DNA of 64,000 nt from Pyrinomonadaceae bacterium (GCA_014380365.1 JACMJZ010000004.1:186001-250000); one strand, 5' to 3'. Positions 17,362 to 26,247 are shown, counted from the stretch's first letter. Numbers and translations: made by a program. Notes: generated from the letters alone by a model not told the origin.

Positions 17362-17526
17362 TCTGTCTATCCTCCTAAGGGTGTTATCTCCTATCCGGCG
17401 CTTGTCGAACTGGAATTCTAACACGTGCGCCGTCACAGTTCACCGCATGGCACTTTCGGTCCTTAGTCTCTGCCAGGCGCAAAGTCTTCCCCGGTGCGAC
17501 GAACTGAAGTTTGTCGGACAAGCAAT

Positions 17527-17653
17527 CAATGCAGAACCGGGAGCGGTAGCGACCGGATGCTGGCACTCAACGTCCCGGGGATTCTATGGGCAGAAAGCCT
17601 CCTGGAAGGTTGAAATGTGGCATCCGGTCGCTACCGCTCCCGGTTCTGCATTG
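17527..17653. repeat. Perfect 34-base inverted repeat
   Basis: Arms 17527-17560 and 17620-17653 are exact reverse complements (CAATGCAGAACCGG... and its complement), separated by 59 bases. It lies in the gap between hicB and the hypothetical gene at 17677-18024. Such a long perfect palindrome suggests a mobile hairpin element or a recent inverted duplication. Confidence 0.88.
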
Positions 17654-17676
17654 AGCACTAATTGAGCGCGTCCGGT

Positions 17677-18024
17677 TTAGCTCTTCGGCGTTTTCTTCTT
17701 TCGTGGCTTGCGTTCGCTCGCGCGTGTGCCGCCAAGTTGGGCGTATTGAGCAGAATCCGGACCATACTGCGCGCGCGCACCGCTGAGTGCCCGCGTATTG
17801 ATGGCCCTAATCGCCGACGCCTGATCGTTCACTTCGTCAACGCCACGCGTTAACTGCGTTCGCAAGGCTTCCACGCTCTCACGCTTAGTCTTCCAAGCGG
17901 CGACCTGCGTCTGAAACGAAATGAGGGTCACGTCGCCGAGCGCAAGGTCTTCATTTGCCGTCCAGACACGAACTAACCGTTCCGCGTCGGAGAGAATCTC
18001 GTCGAATGATTTTCCTTTGGGCAT
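17677..18024 (-). CDS. Hypothetical helical protein with basic tail
   Basis: 115 residues from ATG 18024 (GGGAAAAACAA upstream). Mostly helical: SFDEILSDAERLVRVWTANE, then a probable coiled region TKRESVEALRTQLTRGVDEV and a Lys/Arg-rich tail ending RKPRKKKTPKS that could bind nucleic acid. No family recognised. Stands alone amid repeats; neighbours give no clue. Confidence 0.5.
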   Translation of the reverse strand: MPKGKSFDEILSDAERLVRVWTANEDLALGDVTLISFQTQVAAWKTKRESVEALRTQLTRGVDEVNDQASAIRAINTRALSGARAQYGPDSAQYAQLGGTRASERKPRKKKTPKS

Positions 18025-18186
18025 TTGTTTTTCCCTTCCCCTCCACTTCAGGACAACGAGCCTGAGCAGGGATTCTGAGGACGCCACCGCTAATCAGTGG
18101 AAACGGCAGCATCGGGCTTTGGTGTGGAGCGACGCGAATGAAGGCGCCGCAGAAATCCGAATAGGAACAGGAATCGTTAAGGATGC

Positions 18187-18474
18187 GACTCACATAACTG
18201 TTAACAGCCGGAACCTAAGCTTTAACGGGGCTGTCATACTTTATGGTTTCTTTGGGAGAAGCATTTCAGCGGCAGGTAGAGATTTCGCGTGAGGGTTTAT
18301 TTTAGAGGCGGTGCGTTATTAACTATCAGGGGCCACCATAAAGATTAACGGTCGCGCCATAACCTATAACGTGCCCGTCATAATCTTTAGCAGTGCCGTT
18401 ATAGTCTATAACGGTCACGTTATAACTTATGGCGCGCCCGTTTAATCTTTGACGATGCCGTTAGAGTCTTAACA
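18187..18474. repeat. Degenerate 20-base tandem repeat array
   Basis: From 18335 to 18474 seven consecutive 20-base units align around a TATAATCTTTAACG-like core alternating with C/G-rich GTGCCGT edges (for example 18395-18414, itself the near palindrome GCCGTTATAGTCTATAACGG). Weaker units occur from about 18187. Units are degenerate in sequence but constant in length and contain no spacers. Confidence 0.65.
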
Positions 18475-18520
18475 GGTTAAGGAAAAGGCTTTGTTCGTAC
18501 TGGTGTAGTTTGCTTTTGAT

Positions 18521-18560
18521 CCTTTGCGGCTCTTTGCGAGACCTTTGCGGCCTTTGCGGT
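18521..18560. repeat. CTTTGCGG repeat cluster
   Basis: Four CTTTGCG(G/A) words at irregular 10-14 base spacing, related to the cluster at 12255-12342. Confidence 0.5.
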
Positions 18561-18728
18561 AAAAATCAAGGCAAGACCTTAAAGTTCGCGAAGTTAAGAC
18601 ACTAGGTTACGCAAAGGAAATACTCGTTCAAATTCAAAATGCACCAGTACCGTTTTGTTGGGGTGACGCCAGTCGCTAATGGTTCCGGTTCTGATGTGAG
18701 TGACAAGAGGCGCTTTGAGTAGAGCTCC

Positions 18729-20249
18729 TCACGACCAAAGAGCTTTCATTGCTGCGTCTGCGTTGAGGCCATCAGGAATGCCTTCGATGATCAGCACGCG
18801 TGAGCCCCGAATTTCGATTACTACTCCGCCTTCATCTGTCCGCCACTCCCGTCGAAGGTCTTTGTCGGCGGAGGCTAACTCAACCGGACTTGCTTGCGCA
18901 TACCGAAGCTTGGTTCGCTTCACATAAGCATCAAAAAACTCGCTGGCGTCGTCGTCGGTGTCCCAGGCAGTAAGCTGCGCCAGAAACACCTGGCCGCCGG
19001 GACCTTCGTAAAGTTCGTATCGATCTCCACCCCAGCCCGCGGCCGCGCGTTTCGATTCCGACGGCGAGTTTAAGAACTGATCGAGAATCAGGTAATAACT
19101 CCATTCGCCGTTGACGTCGGACTCGATGCGGTGCCAGGCATCATTGGGCAGTGGGCGGTGGGCAGTGGGCAGTTTTCGCGGAGGCGGCAGTGGACGACTG
19201 GCGATAGCACCGCTTTTTGAAGATCTTGTGCGGGGTGCGGGAGGGACGCCCGCGGTCCCAGGGAATGGGCTATTGCTAATCGGTGATGGCTGTTTGCTGA
19301 TTGCTGATTGCTGATTGCTAACCCCGGTTCCGGCGCTGAGAAGGTTCGTGACGTCAGGCAACGCGACCTTTATTGGGCGTTCATAGCTGAAGTACTTTTC
19401 TGAGTGAATAATCTGCTCGGTCGACAGCGGCAAGTTTGTATAAGCCTTGGAGACTGCGGCCCAACCGCCGCGCTTATAAACCTGCGTGGCCCACTGGGAG
19501 CCATTCAGGTAAGGAAAAATTAGCGATTCCCGGATCGCCCGAGGTGCGAGATCATACTGCTCCGTCGATATCCCGCCAGCGGCAAGTGACTTGGTAAAGG
19601 CGAGGGCGACCATCGGGTATTTCAGCATGTACATCGTCATCGCGAGGGTCGCGTCACCCTCGATGAGGGCATGGGCAGCAATTTCGGCGTCCGAATCGCC
19701 GCGCGGCCACTTTTCAAACCGCTTCAGATTGAAGTGCTGGTCCTGAAGCGCGTGGGTCAGTTCGTGCGCCATTACGGGTTTCTGGCCTTCGAGGTCGAGC
19801 CAGTCCGCGAGACGAAATCGCTGCTCTTTCGTGTCGTAGTAGCCCGCTACCTGCTCGGTAAGGAGTTTGATAATAAAAGGCCGGTACTTAAATTCGCTCG
19901 GCGCAAGCCCAAACTTCCGCAACGAAAGCTCGGTTGCATGCATTTCCGCCGGAGTCCGCTGTTTATCGAGGTTGCGAACGAGCATTCGTTCAATATCCGC
20001 CCGTGACTCGGCGCCGCTTCTGACAGGACGCAGAATGGCGAGTTCCCTAATTTCGCTGGTTTCTTTTAAGACTGCCGAAGTGGTGGCGACTATTGCCGCG
20101 TTCCGCGAGGCATTCGTGGCGACTTCCCTCTTCAACGCGCGCGAGCGCTGCGGGGCATGCGCCCCGTCGGAGATGCCAACCACGAGGCTAGAAAGAGCCA
20201 GAATGGCCGCCAGACGGGCGGGCAGGAATAGGCTGATTTGCTTTGACAT
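18729..20249 (-). CDS. Secreted metallopeptidase-like protein (HExxH)
   Basis: About 506 residues from ATG 20249, with a signal peptide (LPARLAAILALSSLVVGISDGAHA). A zinc-binding HELTHALQD motif lies near residue 155, followed by HALIEGDATLAM, where the glutamate could be the third ligand, a gluzincin arrangement. The C-terminal third (DAWHRIESDVNGEWSYYLIL and later GWGGDRYELYEG) resembles domains seen in bacterial uncharacterised peptidases. A low-complexity linker in the middle (about 312-375) is encoded by two different heptanucleotide repeats. Substrate unknown. Likely periplasmic or extracellular. Confidence 0.68.
   Translation of the reverse strand: MSKQISLFLPARLAAILALSSLVVGISDGAHAPQRSRALKREVATNASRNAAIVATTSAVLKETSEIRELAILRPVRSGAESRADIERMLVRNLDKQRTPAEMHATELSLRKFGLAPSEFKYRPFIIKLLTEQVAGYYDTKEQRFRLADWLDLEGQKPVMAHELTHALQDQHFNLKRFEKWPRGDSDAEIAAHALIEGDATLAMTMYMLKYPMVALAFTKSLAAGGISTEQYDLAPRAIRESLIFPYLNGSQWATQVYKRGGWAAVSKAYTNLPLSTEQIIHSEKYFSYERPIKVALPDVTNLLSAGTGVSNQQSAISKQPSPISNSPFPGTAGVPPAPRTRSSKSGAIASRPLPPPRKLPTAHRPLPNDAWHRIESDVNGEWSYYLILDQFLNSPSESKRAAAGWGGDRYELYEGPGGQVFLAQLTAWDTDDDASEFFDAYVKRTKLRYAQASPVELASADKDLRREWRTDEGGVVIEIRGSRVLIIEGIPDGLNADAAMKALWS
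19146..19321. repeat. Two heptanucleotide tracts inside the metallopeptidase gene
   Basis: 19146-19173 is four units of GGGCAGT (one variant); 19273-19321 is seven units phased at 7 bases around TTGCTGA. Both are translated as Pro/Ser/Gln-rich linker in the minus-strand protein. Confidence 0.85.
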
Positions 20250-20339
20250 CGTCGGGCTTTCGCTCTTATAGTCCGCTAAACGTTTCGAACTCATTCAGTG
20301 CAAGAACTCTTCCGTAGAGTTTGACGGTATACGGCTCAT

Positions 20340-20828
20340 ATGACAAGTCCTGCCCCTGACAACGTGTTTGGCGAATGGCACGAGACGCTGTTGCGTGTGC
20401 GCTACGCCGAAACCGATAAGATGGGGATCGTCTATTACGCGAACTACCTCATCTGGTTTGAAATTGGCCGGACGGAGTTTTGCCGTGCGCGGGGCTTTTC
20501 TTATCGCGACATGGAAGAAATGGACGCGGCGTTTTTGGTCGTTGCCGAAAGCTATTGCCGTTACAAAGCGGCGGCGTATTACGACGACGAACTCCTCATT
20601 CGCACTCATATTACCGAGCTGCGCAAACGTTCACTGCGATTTGGTTATGAGGTTATGCGCGTGTCGGATGGTCAGATAATCGCCGAGGGTGAAACGGGAC
20701 ATGTGATCACGGACTCAACGGGCCGGGTACGCTCGTTTCCCGAAGGCTACGCTCAACGCTTGTTGGGGCCACCGATTCTTAAATCCCAAGCCTCGGGAGA
20801 CCCGGTTCCGCCCGACGGACCGGATTAG
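20340..20828 (+). CDS. Acyl-CoA thioesterase, YbgC/4HBT family
   Basis: 162 residues, single hotdog domain. RVRYAETDKMGIVYYANYLIWFE near the start holds the catalytic aspartate (D26) of the 4-hydroxybenzoyl-CoA thioesterase/YbgC family, followed by EIGRTEFCRARGFSYRDMEE. Hydrolyses short acyl-CoA or acyl-ACP. The C-terminal 25 residues (ILKSQASGDPVPPDG) are probably disordered. Stands alone, divergent from the metallopeptidase gene. Confidence 0.88.
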   Translation: MTSPAPDNVFGEWHETLLRVRYAETDKMGIVYYANYLIWFEIGRTEFCRARGFSYRDMEEMDAAFLVVAESYCRYKAAAYYDDELLIRTHITELRKRSLRFGYEVMRVSDGQIIAEGETGHVITDSTGRVRSFPEGYAQRLLGPPILKSQASGDPVPPDGPD

Positions 20829-20914
20829 TCCACAGCGCTGTTGTCAGAACCACGAGGGAGCGGGTGGGCCTGCCAGACGTGCCCGCCCGCTACCGCAGGC
20901 GGTTGTGACAAGAC

Positions 20915-21697
20915 CTACTGATCATGCGCGAGATTCAACCTTTCAATCCCACGAGCTTTTCCTGACGTTTCGTCGATGTCTATGACAGCCGCGCAAATTC
21001 GCACTTGTTCGGTGGAGTGTTCCGCGCGCCTCGCGATCGCCGTAGTGAACCGAGCAATCACATCTTTTTTGTTCATGCCAATCACACCGGAGTAACTCCC
21101 CGTCATCCCCAGATCAGTCAGGTACGCCGTGCCGTCGGGCAGGATTCTCTCATCCGCAGTTTGCACATGGGTGTGTGTGCCAACCACCGTGGACACGCGT
21201 CCATCCAGGTACCAGCCCATCGCCACTTTTTCCGAGGTAGCCTCAGCATGCATATCGACCAGGCGCACGCGGGTTGCGGACGGTAACGACGCGAGGAGTT
21301 GATCAGCGGCGCGAAAGGGGTCGTCGGTGGCCGGCATGAACACCCGGCCCATTAAATTCATAACTGCGACCGGAGTGTTGTTGATGATGCCGGTCCACAT
21401 TCCGCTTCCGGGAGTATTGGGAGGGTAGTTGGCCGGACGCAGTAGTCTCGGCTGTTTAGCTATGTATGGGATAGCCTCTTTCTTGTCGAAGATGTGATTT
21501 CCCGAAGTCATCACATCGATGCCGGAAGCGAAAAGCTGTTCACACAAGGATGGCGTAACGGAAAAACCACCAGCCAGATTTTCAGCATTCATAATCGCCA
21601 GATCGATGTCGTGTTGCTCGCGCAAATCCTGAATACGCTCCAACACCGCGATGCGCCCCGGTTTCGCAACTACATCTCCAATCATTAATACTTTCAT
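20915..21697 (-). CDS. ymdB: YmdB family metallophosphoesterase
   Basis: 260 residues from ATG 21697. Calcineurin-like phosphodiesterase of the YmdB type: [43 protein letters not shown] and [11 protein letters not shown] provide the dimetal ligands. Bacillus YmdB hydrolyses cyclic nucleotides and affects sporulation/biofilm. In many genomes it follows rny; here the gene for RNase Y is absent, and ymdB follows the zapA and 6S RNA genes. Confidence 0.93.
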   Translation of the reverse strand: MKVLMIGDVVAKPGRIAVLERIQDLREQHDIDLAIMNAENLAGGFSVTPSLCEQLFASGIDVMTSGNHIFDKKEAIPYIAKQPRLLRPANYPPNTPGSGMWTGIINNTPVAVMNLMGRVFMPATDDPFRAADQLLASLPSATRVRLVDMHAEATSEKVAMGWYLDGRVSTVVGTHTHVQTADERILPDGTAYLTDLGMTGSYSGVIGMNKKDVIARFTTAIARRAEHSTEQVRICAAVIDIDETSGKARGIERLNLAHDQ

Positions 21698-21704
21698 AAT
21701 AAAA

Positions 21705-21783
21705 AGTGACAAGTGACGGGTGACAAGTGACAAGAAGTTCTTAGGTCACCGTTCTTGTCACTCCTCACTTGTCACTTGTCACT
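21705..21783. repeat. Heptanucleotide (TGACAAG) inverted repeat
   Basis: Left arm about 21705-21734 consists of TGACAAG/TGACGGG units, right arm about 21754-21783 of complementary CTTGTCA units, giving an imperfect 30-base hairpin between the 6S RNA candidate and ymdB. May work as terminator of the upstream RNA. Confidence 0.85.
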
Positions 21784-21787
21784 CTGA

Positions 21788-21990
21788 TTGGCAGGAGGGA
21801 GATCCGCGTTGGTCGTTCCGAAGCCGTGATTGAACCTGCATTACAGGTGGGTGACCTGGTGTTGCCGCAGCCTCTGGCAATTCTTAACAATGAAGAACTG
21901 CACTGGCAAGCGGCCTCGGTCTCCCATTTCAACGGCGTTGGCTCAATCATCGATACTCGGTGACGGGCCCCACAGACATTTCCCTCCGCC
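21788..21990 (-). ncRNA. ssrS: 6S RNA candidate
   Basis: A 203-base stretch just downstream of zapA, the classical ssrS position. Read on the minus strand, 5' GGCGGAGGGA pairs with 3' TCCCTCC-TGCC as the closing stem. The 5' part has GGGGCCCGTCACCGAG and the 3' part CACCTG...AGGTTCAATCACGGC, resembling conserved blocks of bacterial 6S RNA; the centre is unpaired-looking and A/T-rich (CATTGTTAAGAATTG), fitting the open-complex-mimicking bubble. A -10 like TAGTAT lies at 21998-22003, 8 bases before the 5' end. Opposite-strand open frames there are not protein-like. A covariance search would settle it. Confidence 0.62.
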
Positions 21991-22057
21991 GCGGGGGATA
22001 CTAGCATAAGGCAACGGGGAAAAGTAAATTAGCTGTTTCTGGTGAGTTTCCGGTCGC

Positions 22058-22133
22058 TCAAGTAGTTCAGAGTTCAAGCTTTAGCTTGCTCTTTCGACGG
22101 CGCAAACTAAAGTTTGAACTCTAAACTACTTGA
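22058..22133. repeat. Inverted repeat between 6S RNA and zapA
   Basis: Arms 22058-22084 and 22107-22133 match at 25 of 27 positions as reverse complements (TCAAGTAGTT... outer ends), loop 22 bases. Located after the zapA stop codon; a likely transcription terminator or repeat element. Confidence 0.85.
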
Positions 22134-22157
22134 TTGGTTCCCACGCACTTTCGCGGG

Positions 22158-22550
22158 TTAGGTGAAGGCTATTTTCCCGGAGCCGCCTTTTTCCTGTTCG
22201 ATGTTGCTTCTCGCCTTCAACAAGCCATCAAGCATTTCAGCACACTCGGTGCTGCGCGTAGCGAGTTGAGCATCTGCCTGCTCGTGGGTTTGCTTGAGGC
22301 GGTGCAGTTCGTCGGCAATGTGCAGGGCGGCGAGAATAGCGACTTTCAGGGAATCCACGGTTAAGGTGCCGGAAGAAATCTCGCGCATCCGGCCATCTAC
22401 AAAATCGGCGAGCTGCGTGAGGTACGCGGTGTCGCCGTCCGAGCGGATATTGTAAGTTTGGTTGTAAATCTCGACTCTGATGGTGGGGGCGGCTGTCGTA
22501 GTAGTTTCCATACTGCTTTTGCCAACGATCTCCTCGATACCAGTGCTCAT
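22158..22550 (-). CDS. zapA: Cell division protein ZapA
   Basis: 130 residues. IRVEIYNQTYNIRSDGDTAYL is the ZapA N-terminal beta domain, followed by LADFVDGRMREISSGTLTVDSLKVAILAALHIADEL and a C-terminal coiled coil (about 85-120). Stabilises FtsZ bundles at the Z-ring. Start at 22550 overlaps the upstream coiled-coil gene stop by 4 bases; a downstream ATG at 22511 is an alternative. Followed by a candidate 6S RNA gene. Confidence 0.88.
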   Translation of the reverse strand: MSTGIEEIVGKSSMETTTTAAPTIRVEIYNQTYNIRSDGDTAYLTQLADFVDGRMREISSGTLTVDSLKVAILAALHIADELHRLKQTHEQADAQLATRSTECAEMLDGLLKARSNIEQEKGGSGKIAFT

Positions 22551-22825
22551 CTAAGCTCCTCCGCCATTTCTGGATCGAGCGCCGCTACCGCGTCCAACAT
22601 CGCTTCGACCTTTGCGCGAATGAGATCGCGTTCCGCAAGCAGCGCCTCTACCTGTTTCTCAAGCCGCTCTTGTTCGTGCGGTACGATCCCACGGTTACGC
22701 CGCACAAGTGAAAGCTCTTTTTCGAGACTCTCCTTCTCCTGGCGCAGCGTCTTGGTAAGCTCGATCGTGCGATAGATCTTGTCTTCCAGATGCGAGAATT
22801 TTTCTAACCCGGATAATCCAACCAT
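22547..22825 (-). CDS. Small coiled-coil protein, probable cell-division factor
   Basis: 92 residues, almost entirely heptad coiled coil (about 8-85: KIYRTIELTKTLRQEKESLEKE...). No signal or membrane segment. Its gene overlaps zapA by 4 bases and follows pheT by about 100 bases, an arrangement seen in several phyla where a ZapB-like or hypothetical coiled-coil protein precedes zapA. Role in Z-ring assembly is inference from context. Confidence 0.72.
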   Translation of the reverse strand: MVGLSGLEKFSHLEDKIYRTIELTKTLRQEKESLEKELSLVRRNRGIVPHEQERLEKQVEALLAERDLIRAKVEAMLDAVAALDPEMAEELR

Positions 22826-22929
22826 CGACGCGTTTCTCTCTCGATCAGGGCGATTTCAAATCAGTCGCGATTATGCGACTTCGCGACAGCAAGCGCAAGA
22901 CTCTTTGCCCCGTTACGTGCGATTTATTT

Positions 22930-25017
22930 TTAGTGAATCTCAGCGTCAAATTGTTGCACCAGTGAATTGACCAATGCCCGGTGCCGTTCTTCAACCGCTT
23001 CATCGCGAAGTGTTCCCTCGTGGGAACGATATTCTATCCGCAGAGTTACGGAACGTTTGCCCTCCGGAATGTTCTCCCCTTCATATGTCCCTACCAACTT
23101 GGCTCCAGCGTAATCGGCAACGCGTTCTGAATCCGCCGCCGCGACGAGTTCCGCAAAGGCCACGTCGCGACCGACGAGCAAAGTAACGTCTCTAACAACC
23201 GCCGGATATCGCGGAAGTGGTTTGTATCGAATCTCGCGCACCTGGGAATCCAGCAGCGTCGTCAAGTCCAGCTCCGCCAGGTAGACAGGCTGGCGAAATT
23301 TGTAGGATGAGGCAATCGACTCCGACAGCCTGCCAATGGTGCCAATTGCTGTGCCGTCGGGCAACGCAATCTGCGCAGCCTGCCCCTCGCGCAGGTGTTT
23401 GACCTCAGCCTTTGTGAAAGTGAGCGGCCCGAGGTTCATCGCGTCGATTGCGGCCTCCAACGCTCCCTTGAGATCGTAGAAATCAAGCTCCCGTTTGGCT
23501 TGAGCATGCCCTGCCTCTGTCGCCCCGCCGAGCGCAATCAGGGCCAGGGCTGCGCGCTCATTCGGAAGCTGGCTCGAATCGTTATCAGGCTCGGATTCAG
23601 CGAAAACACGGCCAATTTCATACAAACTGACGTCGCGGGTCCCATGGTTTAGATTGTGGCGAACTGATTCCAATAACCCGGGCAACAGCGTGGGACGCAT
23701 GCGGATCGCGCCTTCAAGGATCGGATTGTTGAGTGTGACGAGACCGTCCTGCGTGCTGTCTCCAGTCAGCCTTGGCACAAGTTGGAAAAGCCCATCATGC
23801 GCGGCATCGATGAAGCTGAAGTTGATTGCTTCATCAAACCCCAGGTCCTTGAGAGCGTTCCGCAAGGCGCGGCGACTCGTTTCCGTTGGCTGATACTCGC
23901 CCGACATGCTTGACGGCGGCAACTCCGAAGCAATCTTGTCGTAGCCGATGTGACGCGCGATTTCCTCAACCAGATCTTCTTCGACGCTCACATCAACCCG
24001 CCAACTCGGCACAACGAAGCTCAGGACCCCGCCGTTCCCATCGATCCTGGTGAAGCCAAGCGCCGTCAGAATCCGAAACATCTCTGATTCATCCACCCGG
24101 ACCGAGGTGAGAGTCTCGACGCGGGCGGGACGGAAGTCTACGCGCAGCGCTGGGGACGGAACAGGGTAGACATCAATTGCGTCTTCAGTTGCGACGCCTC
24201 CCGCGATCTGGCAAATAAGTTCGACGCACCGGGCCTGCGCGTTCAGCACGTTTTCGCAGTCAGCGCCGCGCTCAAAACGTCGGGATGCCTCAGTATCCAT
24301 GCCGAGTTTGCGCGCGGTGCGACGTACTGAGTCAGGATTGAAATAAGCGCTTTCAATAAGTACATCGGTTGTGCTCTCGGAGATCTCTGAGTCCAAACCA
24401 CCCATGATGCCGGCGAGCGCAGTTGGTTGCTCAGCGTCAGCGATAACCAACATCTCGGTGTCGAGCACGCGCTCCACCCCGTCGAGCGTTTTCAGCTTTT
24501 CACCCGCCTGCGCTCGTCGCACAACAATTCGTCGCTCCGCTAGTTTTGCTAAGTCGAACGCATGAAGCGGCTGGCCAATCTCATGGAGGACGTAGTTCGT
24601 GATATCCGCCACGTTGTTGATGGGCCGCTGGCCAATCTCGCCCAAACGCTTCGCCAGCCAGGCGGGTGACGGTCCGATTTTCACTCCGCGCACAACTCGG
24701 GCGGCATACCTCGGGCACAGATCTGAGTCTAGAATCTCAACTTCGGCCAAGTCAGCTGCTTTGCCCTGTGTCTTAACGACTTCGGACTTTGGACTTTGGA
24801 CTTTGGACTTTTCAATGACGGCAACTTCCCGCGCGATGCCTGTGTGCGACAAACAATCAGGTCGATTCGACGGCACTTCGACGTCGAGAACGGAATCTCC
24901 CTCAATCTCCTCGACCGCATCGATGGCGAGGCCAACCATGGTTAGCTGCTCCCTCAACTCAGTTGGAGTCAACCCGGTGTCGGTAAGCTCTCGCAGCCAG
25001 TTGTAACTGATAAGCAT
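22930..25017 (-). CDS. pheT: Phenylalanyl-tRNA synthetase beta subunit, short form
   Basis: Charges tRNA-Phe together with PheS. 695 residues versus about 790-800 usual: after MVGLAIDAVEEIEGDSVLDV the sequence passes directly to EVPSNRPDCLSHTGIAREVA, so the EMAP/OB tRNA-binding insertion (about 110 residues) is missing. The B3/B4 editing region (about 110-300), B5 (about 300-375, with ARVETLTSVRVDESEM) and the C-terminal anticodon-binding FDX-ACB domain (about 600-695, with LPRYPAVVRDVTLLVG) are present. A heptanucleotide-encoded insert (about residues 69-80) lies near the junction. No ribosome binding site precedes the ATG: a heptanucleotide array abuts it. Confidence 0.95.
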   Translation of the reverse strand: MLISYNWLRELTDTGLTPTELREQLTMVGLAIDAVEEIEGDSVLDVEVPSNRPDCLSHTGIAREVAVIEKSKVQSPKSEVVKTQGKAADLAEVEILDSDLCPRYAARVVRGVKIGPSPAWLAKRLGEIGQRPINNVADITNYVLHEIGQPLHAFDLAKLAERRIVVRRAQAGEKLKTLDGVERVLDTEMLVIADAEQPTALAGIMGGLDSEISESTTDVLIESAYFNPDSVRRTARKLGMDTEASRRFERGADCENVLNAQARCVELICQIAGGVATEDAIDVYPVPSPALRVDFRPARVETLTSVRVDESEMFRILTALGFTRIDGNGGVLSFVVPSWRVDVSVEEDLVEEIARHIGYDKIASELPPSSMSGEYQPTETSRRALRNALKDLGFDEAINFSFIDAAHDGLFQLVPRLTGDSTQDGLVTLNNPILEGAIRMRPTLLPGLLESVRHNLNHGTRDVSLYEIGRVFAESEPDNDSSQLPNERAALALIALGGATEAGHAQAKRELDFYDLKGALEAAIDAMNLGPLTFTKAEVKHLREGQAAQIALPDGTAIGTIGRLSESIASSYKFRQPVYLAELDLTTLLDSQVREIRYKPLPRYPAVVRDVTLLVGRDVAFAELVAAADSERVADYAGAKLVGTYEGENIPEGKRSVTLRIEYRSHEGTLRDEAVEERHRALVNSLVQQFDAEIH
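24778..24812. repeat. Heptanucleotide (GACTTTG) tract inside pheT
   Basis: Five 7-base units GACTTCG, GACTTTG x3, GACTTTT. Translated on the minus strand as EKSKVQSPKSEV, a hydrophilic insert absent from typical PheT proteins. Confidence 0.85.
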
Positions 25018-25019
25018 GT

Positions 25020-25061
25020 GGTCAGTGGTCAGTGGTCAGTGGTCAGTGGTCAGTGGTCAGT
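25020..25061. repeat. Perfect heptanucleotide array (GGTCAGT)6 abutting the pheT start
   Basis: Six exact tandem copies of GGTCAGT, ending 2 bases before the pheT start codon (which is at 25015-25017 on the minus strand). Partially complementary sequence follows to about 25104 (GACCACTGAC, GACTACTGAC), so the pheS-pheT spacer can fold. Confidence 0.95.
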
Positions 25062-25108
25062 GCGGGTTTACTTGCAACTGACCACTGACAACGGACTACT
25101 GACTGTCC

Positions 25109-26227
25109 TTAATCAAACTGTTCCAGGAAACGCACGTCGTTTTCGAAAAGCAACCGGATGTCATCCAGTCCGTACATCAGCGCGCACATGCGATCAATTC
25201 CCAATCCAAACGCGAAGCCCGAATAGACTTCGGGATCCACTCCCGCCGCGCGAAGTACGTTGGGATGAACCATGCCAGAACCACCAAGTTCGATCCAGCC
25301 GGAGTTTTTGCAGATGCGACAGCCTGCACCGCCGCACTTGAAGCAACTGAAGTCGAATTCAGCGCTGGGCTCTGTAAACGGAAAGTAAGACGGCCGAAAG
25401 CGTGTAGTTGTTGCTGGCCCGAACATCCGGCGCAGAAATTCCGCCACCGTACCCTTGAGATGAGCCATGCTAATTCCGCGATCGACGCAAAGTCCTTCAA
25501 CCTGAAAGAACATCGGATTGTGAGTGGGGTCGGGGGTATCACGCCGGAAGACGCGGCCAGGCGCTATCATTCGCAGCGGGGCGCCCCGGCGCTGCATCGC
25601 ATGAATTTGTACAGTTGACGTTTGCGAACGCAGCGCAAACCCCTCGGTCGTGTAGAAGGTGTCCTGGACGCCGCGAGCGGGATGAGTCTCCGGAATATTC
25701 AGGGCCTCAAAATTATAGAAATCCGTTTCAATTTCTCGACCGTCCTCTATCGCGTACCCCAGGCCAAAGAAAATGTCTTCGATGCGCTGCCGCACGATGG
25801 TAATCGGATGCAGATGCCCGCGGCGGGGACGACGGCCGGGAATCGTGACGTCGATTCGCTCCCGTTCTGTTCGTGCGACTTGTATAGCAGTGCGGAGGGT
25901 CTCTTCAGCTTGCTCTAAACTTTCGCCAATCGCGGCTTCGGTTCTTTGCACCAACTGGCCAAACGCGGCACGGTCGTCAGCAGACACTCTTCCGATTGCT
26001 TTCTTGCTGGCAGCCAGCGCGCTCTTTTTGCCCAGATGCTTCGTTCGCAGTTCTGCCAAGGCGCGGTGCTCGGCTTCCGCCTGATCCAAATTCAGCCCCG
26101 TAAGCGGCGAACCATCACCCGCAAAGGCGGCAAAGCGTTCGAACTCTTGCTCGAACGCTTTGCGTGCCGCTTCGACTGCGTCGTTAGGATTCTTCCGATC
26201 CATGTCGCCGCTTTGATTCTCTGCCAT
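25109..26227 (-). CDS. pheS: Phenylalanyl-tRNA synthetase alpha subunit
   Basis: Catalytic class II synthetase subunit. About 372 residues from ATG 26227. An N-terminal coiled-coil (about 10-110) is followed by [19 protein letters not shown], motif 2 ([19 protein letters not shown]) and motif 3 ([19 protein letters not shown]). A Cys-rich [13 protein letters not shown] segment before [16 protein letters not shown] is present, as in many PheS. A TTG at 26251, overlapping the rplT stop, is an alternative start; no clear ribosome binding site distinguishes them. Confidence 0.95.
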   Translation of the reverse strand: MAENQSGDMDRKNPNDAVEAARKAFEQEFERFAAFAGDGSPLTGLNLDQAEAEHRALAELRTKHLGKKSALAASKKAIGRVSADDRAAFGQLVQRTEAAIGESLEQAEETLRTAIQVARTERERIDVTIPGRRPRRGHLHPITIVRQRIEDIFFGLGYAIEDGREIETDFYNFEALNIPETHPARGVQDTFYTTEGFALRSQTSTVQIHAMQRRGAPLRMIAPGRVFRRDTPDPTHNPMFFQVEGLCVDRGISMAHLKGTVAEFLRRMFGPATTTRFRPSYFPFTEPSAEFDFSCFKCGGAGCRICKNSGWIELGGSGMVHPNVLRAAGVDPEVYSGFAFGLGIDRMCALMYGLDDIRLLFENDVRFLEQFD

Positions 26228-26247
26228 CGTTAGAATAGCCCGCGGTT

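Larger units (their letters stand above)
18025..18728. other. Repeat-rich intergenic region
   Basis: About 700 bases with no supported gene. Contains an imperfect 20-base tandem array (18187-18474) and a CTTTGCGG cluster (18521-18560), described separately. The rest shows nothing I recognise. Confidence 0.6.

Noticed and set aside
18335-18474. CRISPR array
   Set aside because: Adjacent 20-base units directly abut without spacers, and units vary strongly.
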